This document shows positions 5,928 through 7,018 of a DNA stretch of 7,018 nucleotides, one piece after another (position 1 is the first letter of the stretch; every line of letters starts with the position of its first letter). A program made the translations under genes and the position numbers. The notes beneath the pieces are model-generated. The model made no database searches. It had not been told where the DNA came from and saw only the letters and a list, made by a program, of their open reading frames with translations. This DNA is from Halothece sp. MAG (GTDB taxonomy: Bacteria > Cyanobacteriota > Cyanobacteriia > Cyanobacteriales > Rubidibacteraceae): assembly GCA_018610095.1 (NCBI GenBank), contig JAHEOB010000167.1, positions 1 through 7,018 on the forward strand. Direction: 5' to 3'.

Positions 5928-5933
5928 TATAAA
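5928..5933 (+). promoter_or_regulatory. Candidate -10 for nagA
   Basis: TATAAA matches the -10 consensus at five of six bases and lies 22 bases before the nagA ATG, inside the 82-base gap after the DUF212 gene. No good -35 is found at 16-18 bases; TTGTAC (5902-5907) is 20 bases away and matches at three of six. nagA may therefore have its own start, but read-through from crtE is not excluded. Confidence 0.3.
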
Positions 5934-5955
5934 AGATTATTGTTAAATTTTCCAA

Positions 5956-7018
5956 ATGGTTCATCCCAAACAATCGTTTTCGATTATCAATGCTCGTCTT
6001 CCCAATCAGGATAATCAATGCTATCAAATTGAAGTGGAACAAGGCATAATCAAAACCATTCAACCGCAAGCAGAAATTGACCTGTCACAGCAAGTAATTA
6101 ACTTGGACGGTGATTGGTTGTCTCTTGGTGGCATTGATCTCCAAATTAATGGTGCATTGGGGTTAGCTTTTCCTGATTTAGATGAATCCCATCTCGAAAC
6201 GCTATCAAATATTACTCAGTTTTTATGGGAACAAGGAATTGATGGGTTTCTGCCAACAATTGTTACAACTTCTGCAGAAAAAATTGCGCGATCGCTGCAG
6301 ACCATTGCTCAATATTGCGAGCAAGAAAAGACGTTAAGGTCTCCTTCAGCCAAGATTTTAGGGGTTCATTTAGAAGGCCCCTTTCTTAACCCCAAAAAAC
6401 GCGGAGCGCATCCAGAACAATATTTACGTTCCTTGACCGTTGACAACGTTGCGGCAATGATCGGAAACTATAATAAACAGGTTAGGGTGGTGACCTGTGC
6501 CCCAGAAATAACCTCTGATCAGAGAATTATATCAGAGCTGCGATCGCGCTATCCCCACGTTTTGATTAGTTTAGGTCACTCCCTAGCAACGGCAACGGAG
6601 GCAGAACGGGCGTTTCAACAAGGAGCATCTCTGGTAACCCATGCTTTTAATGCCATGCCGTCGCTTCATCATCGCGAACCGGGCTTATTAGGACAAGCCT
6701 TGGTTACTAATGGGATAAAATGTGGTTTTATAGCCGATGGCAAACATGTCTGTCCGACAATGCTACAGTTACTCTTACGAATGGGAGAAAAGGCAAAACG
6801 ACTGTTTTTAGTGAGTGATGCCTTAGCCCCTTTGGGATTACCTGATGGCGTTTATGCTTGGGAAAATCGCCAAATTAAAATTCAACAGGGAACTGCACGA
6901 CTGGAAGATGGAACGTTAGCGGGGACAACTCTGCCGCTTTTGTCAGGGGTCAAAAACTTGGTAGAGTGGGGATTGTGTGATATGGGCAGCGCGATCGCGC
7001 TGGCAACGGAAAGTCCCC
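5956..7018 (+). CDS. nagA: N-acetylglucosamine-6-phosphate deacetylase, 3'-truncated
   Basis: 354 residues are visible and the frame is still open at the right edge; perhaps 30 residues are missing. NagA hydrolyses GlcNAc-6-P to GlcN-6-P and acetate in the cytoplasm, in amino-sugar use and cell-wall recycling. Amidohydrolase motifs in order: GGIDLQINGALG (58-69), where a Q-x-N replaces the H-x-H of two-metal enzymes, as in the single-metal E. coli type; HLEGPFLNPKKRGAH (138-152) with metal ligand Glu140; LGHSLAT (206-212) with His208; THAFNAMPSLHHREPG (228-243) with His229; DGKH (261-264) with substrate-site His264; SDALAP (287-292) with catalytic Asp288; and AGTTLPLLSG (322-331). The usual PGF before ID is LGG here. 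The ATG at 5956 gives a normal N-terminus; no Shine-Dalgarno sequence is seen. Three HIP1 sites lie inside. Confidence 0.95.
   Translation, partial: MVHPKQSFSIINARLPNQDNQCYQIEVEQGIIKTIQPQAEIDLSQQVINLDGDWLSLGGIDLQINGALGLAFPDLDESHLETLSNITQFLWEQGIDGFLPTIVTTSAEKIARSLQTIAQYCEQEKTLRSPSAKILGVHLEGPFLNPKKRGAHPEQYLRSLTVDNVAAMIGNYNKQVRVVTCAPEITSDQRIISELRSRYPHVLISLGHSLATATEAERAFQQGASLVTHAFNAMPSLHHREPGLLGQALVTNGIKCGFIADGKHVCPTMLQLLLRMGEKAKRLFLVSDALAPLGLPDGVYAWENRQIKIQQGTARLEDGTLAGTTLPLLSGVKNLVEWGLCDMGSAIALATESP

Larger units (their letters stand above)
1645..6998. repeat. Eight dispersed HIP1 octamers (GCGATCGC)
   Basis: The cyanobacterial highly iterated palindrome occurs at 1645-1652, 3325-3332, 5380-5387, 5537-5544, 5643-5650, 6288-6295, 6540-6547 and 6991-6998. 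Four of the eight (the first three and the last) are extended to the 12-base palindrome GCGCGATCGCGC. All fall inside coding regions: one in the ArgRS-like gene, one in the lipoprotein gene, one in crtE, two in the DUF212 gene and three in nagA. The MCE, ctp and folD genes have none. The coordinates of this entry span the first to the last copy. Confidence 0.95.

Noticed and set aside
1..7018. tRNA, rRNA, CRISPR, insertion sequence, phage or toxin-antitoxin genes
   Set aside because: I looked for cloverleaf-like stems, spaced direct repeats, transposase motifs and small paired genes on both strands and saw none.

Overview
The window reads as ordinary chromosomal DNA of a cyanobacterium. Three things point there: eight copies of the HIP1 octamer GCGATCGC in 7 kb, a geranylgeranyl diphosphate synthase of the CrtE type, and a periplasmic MCE protein and C-terminal processing peptidase of the kinds common in cyanobacteria. 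The moderate GC content, heavy TTA/CAA/GAA codon use and GC-extended HIP1 sites would suit a unicellular group such as Halothece/Dactylococcopsis, but that is a guess. I see no phage, transposon, CRISPR, tRNA or rRNA sequence.

Layout. Positions 1-1032 (+) hold the C-terminal part of an MCE/MlaD-family lipid-transport protein with a long coiled coil; its start lies left of the window. It converges on a minus-strand group, and the two meeting genes share a TTAA that gives each its stop codon. Read from right to left, the group is a small OB-fold-like lipoprotein (3465-3142), an exported S41 carboxyl-terminal processing peptidase (3098-1794), and a protein built from the two tRNA-contacting ends of arginyl-tRNA synthetase without the catalytic core (1787-1029). 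The gaps are 43 and 6 bases, so the three are probably co-transcribed.

From an 86-base divergent spacer, plus-strand genes run rightward: folD (3552-4445, one-carbon folate metabolism), crtE (4516-5415, GGPP synthesis for carotenoids, phytyl chains and quinones), a divergent-PAP2/DUF212 membrane protein two bases after crtE (5418-5873), and nagA (5956 to the right edge, amino-sugar recycling), which is cut off near its C-terminus.

Most of these genes are housekeeping. The points most worth a second look are the ArgRS-derived protein without a catalytic domain, the tight pairing of crtE with a PAP2-like membrane protein (a possible prenyl-phosphate phosphatase), the shared stop codons at 1029-1032, and a symmetrical -10-like element in the divergent spacer. 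I found no convincing new multi-gene system. No stretch longer than 86 bases is without a gene.
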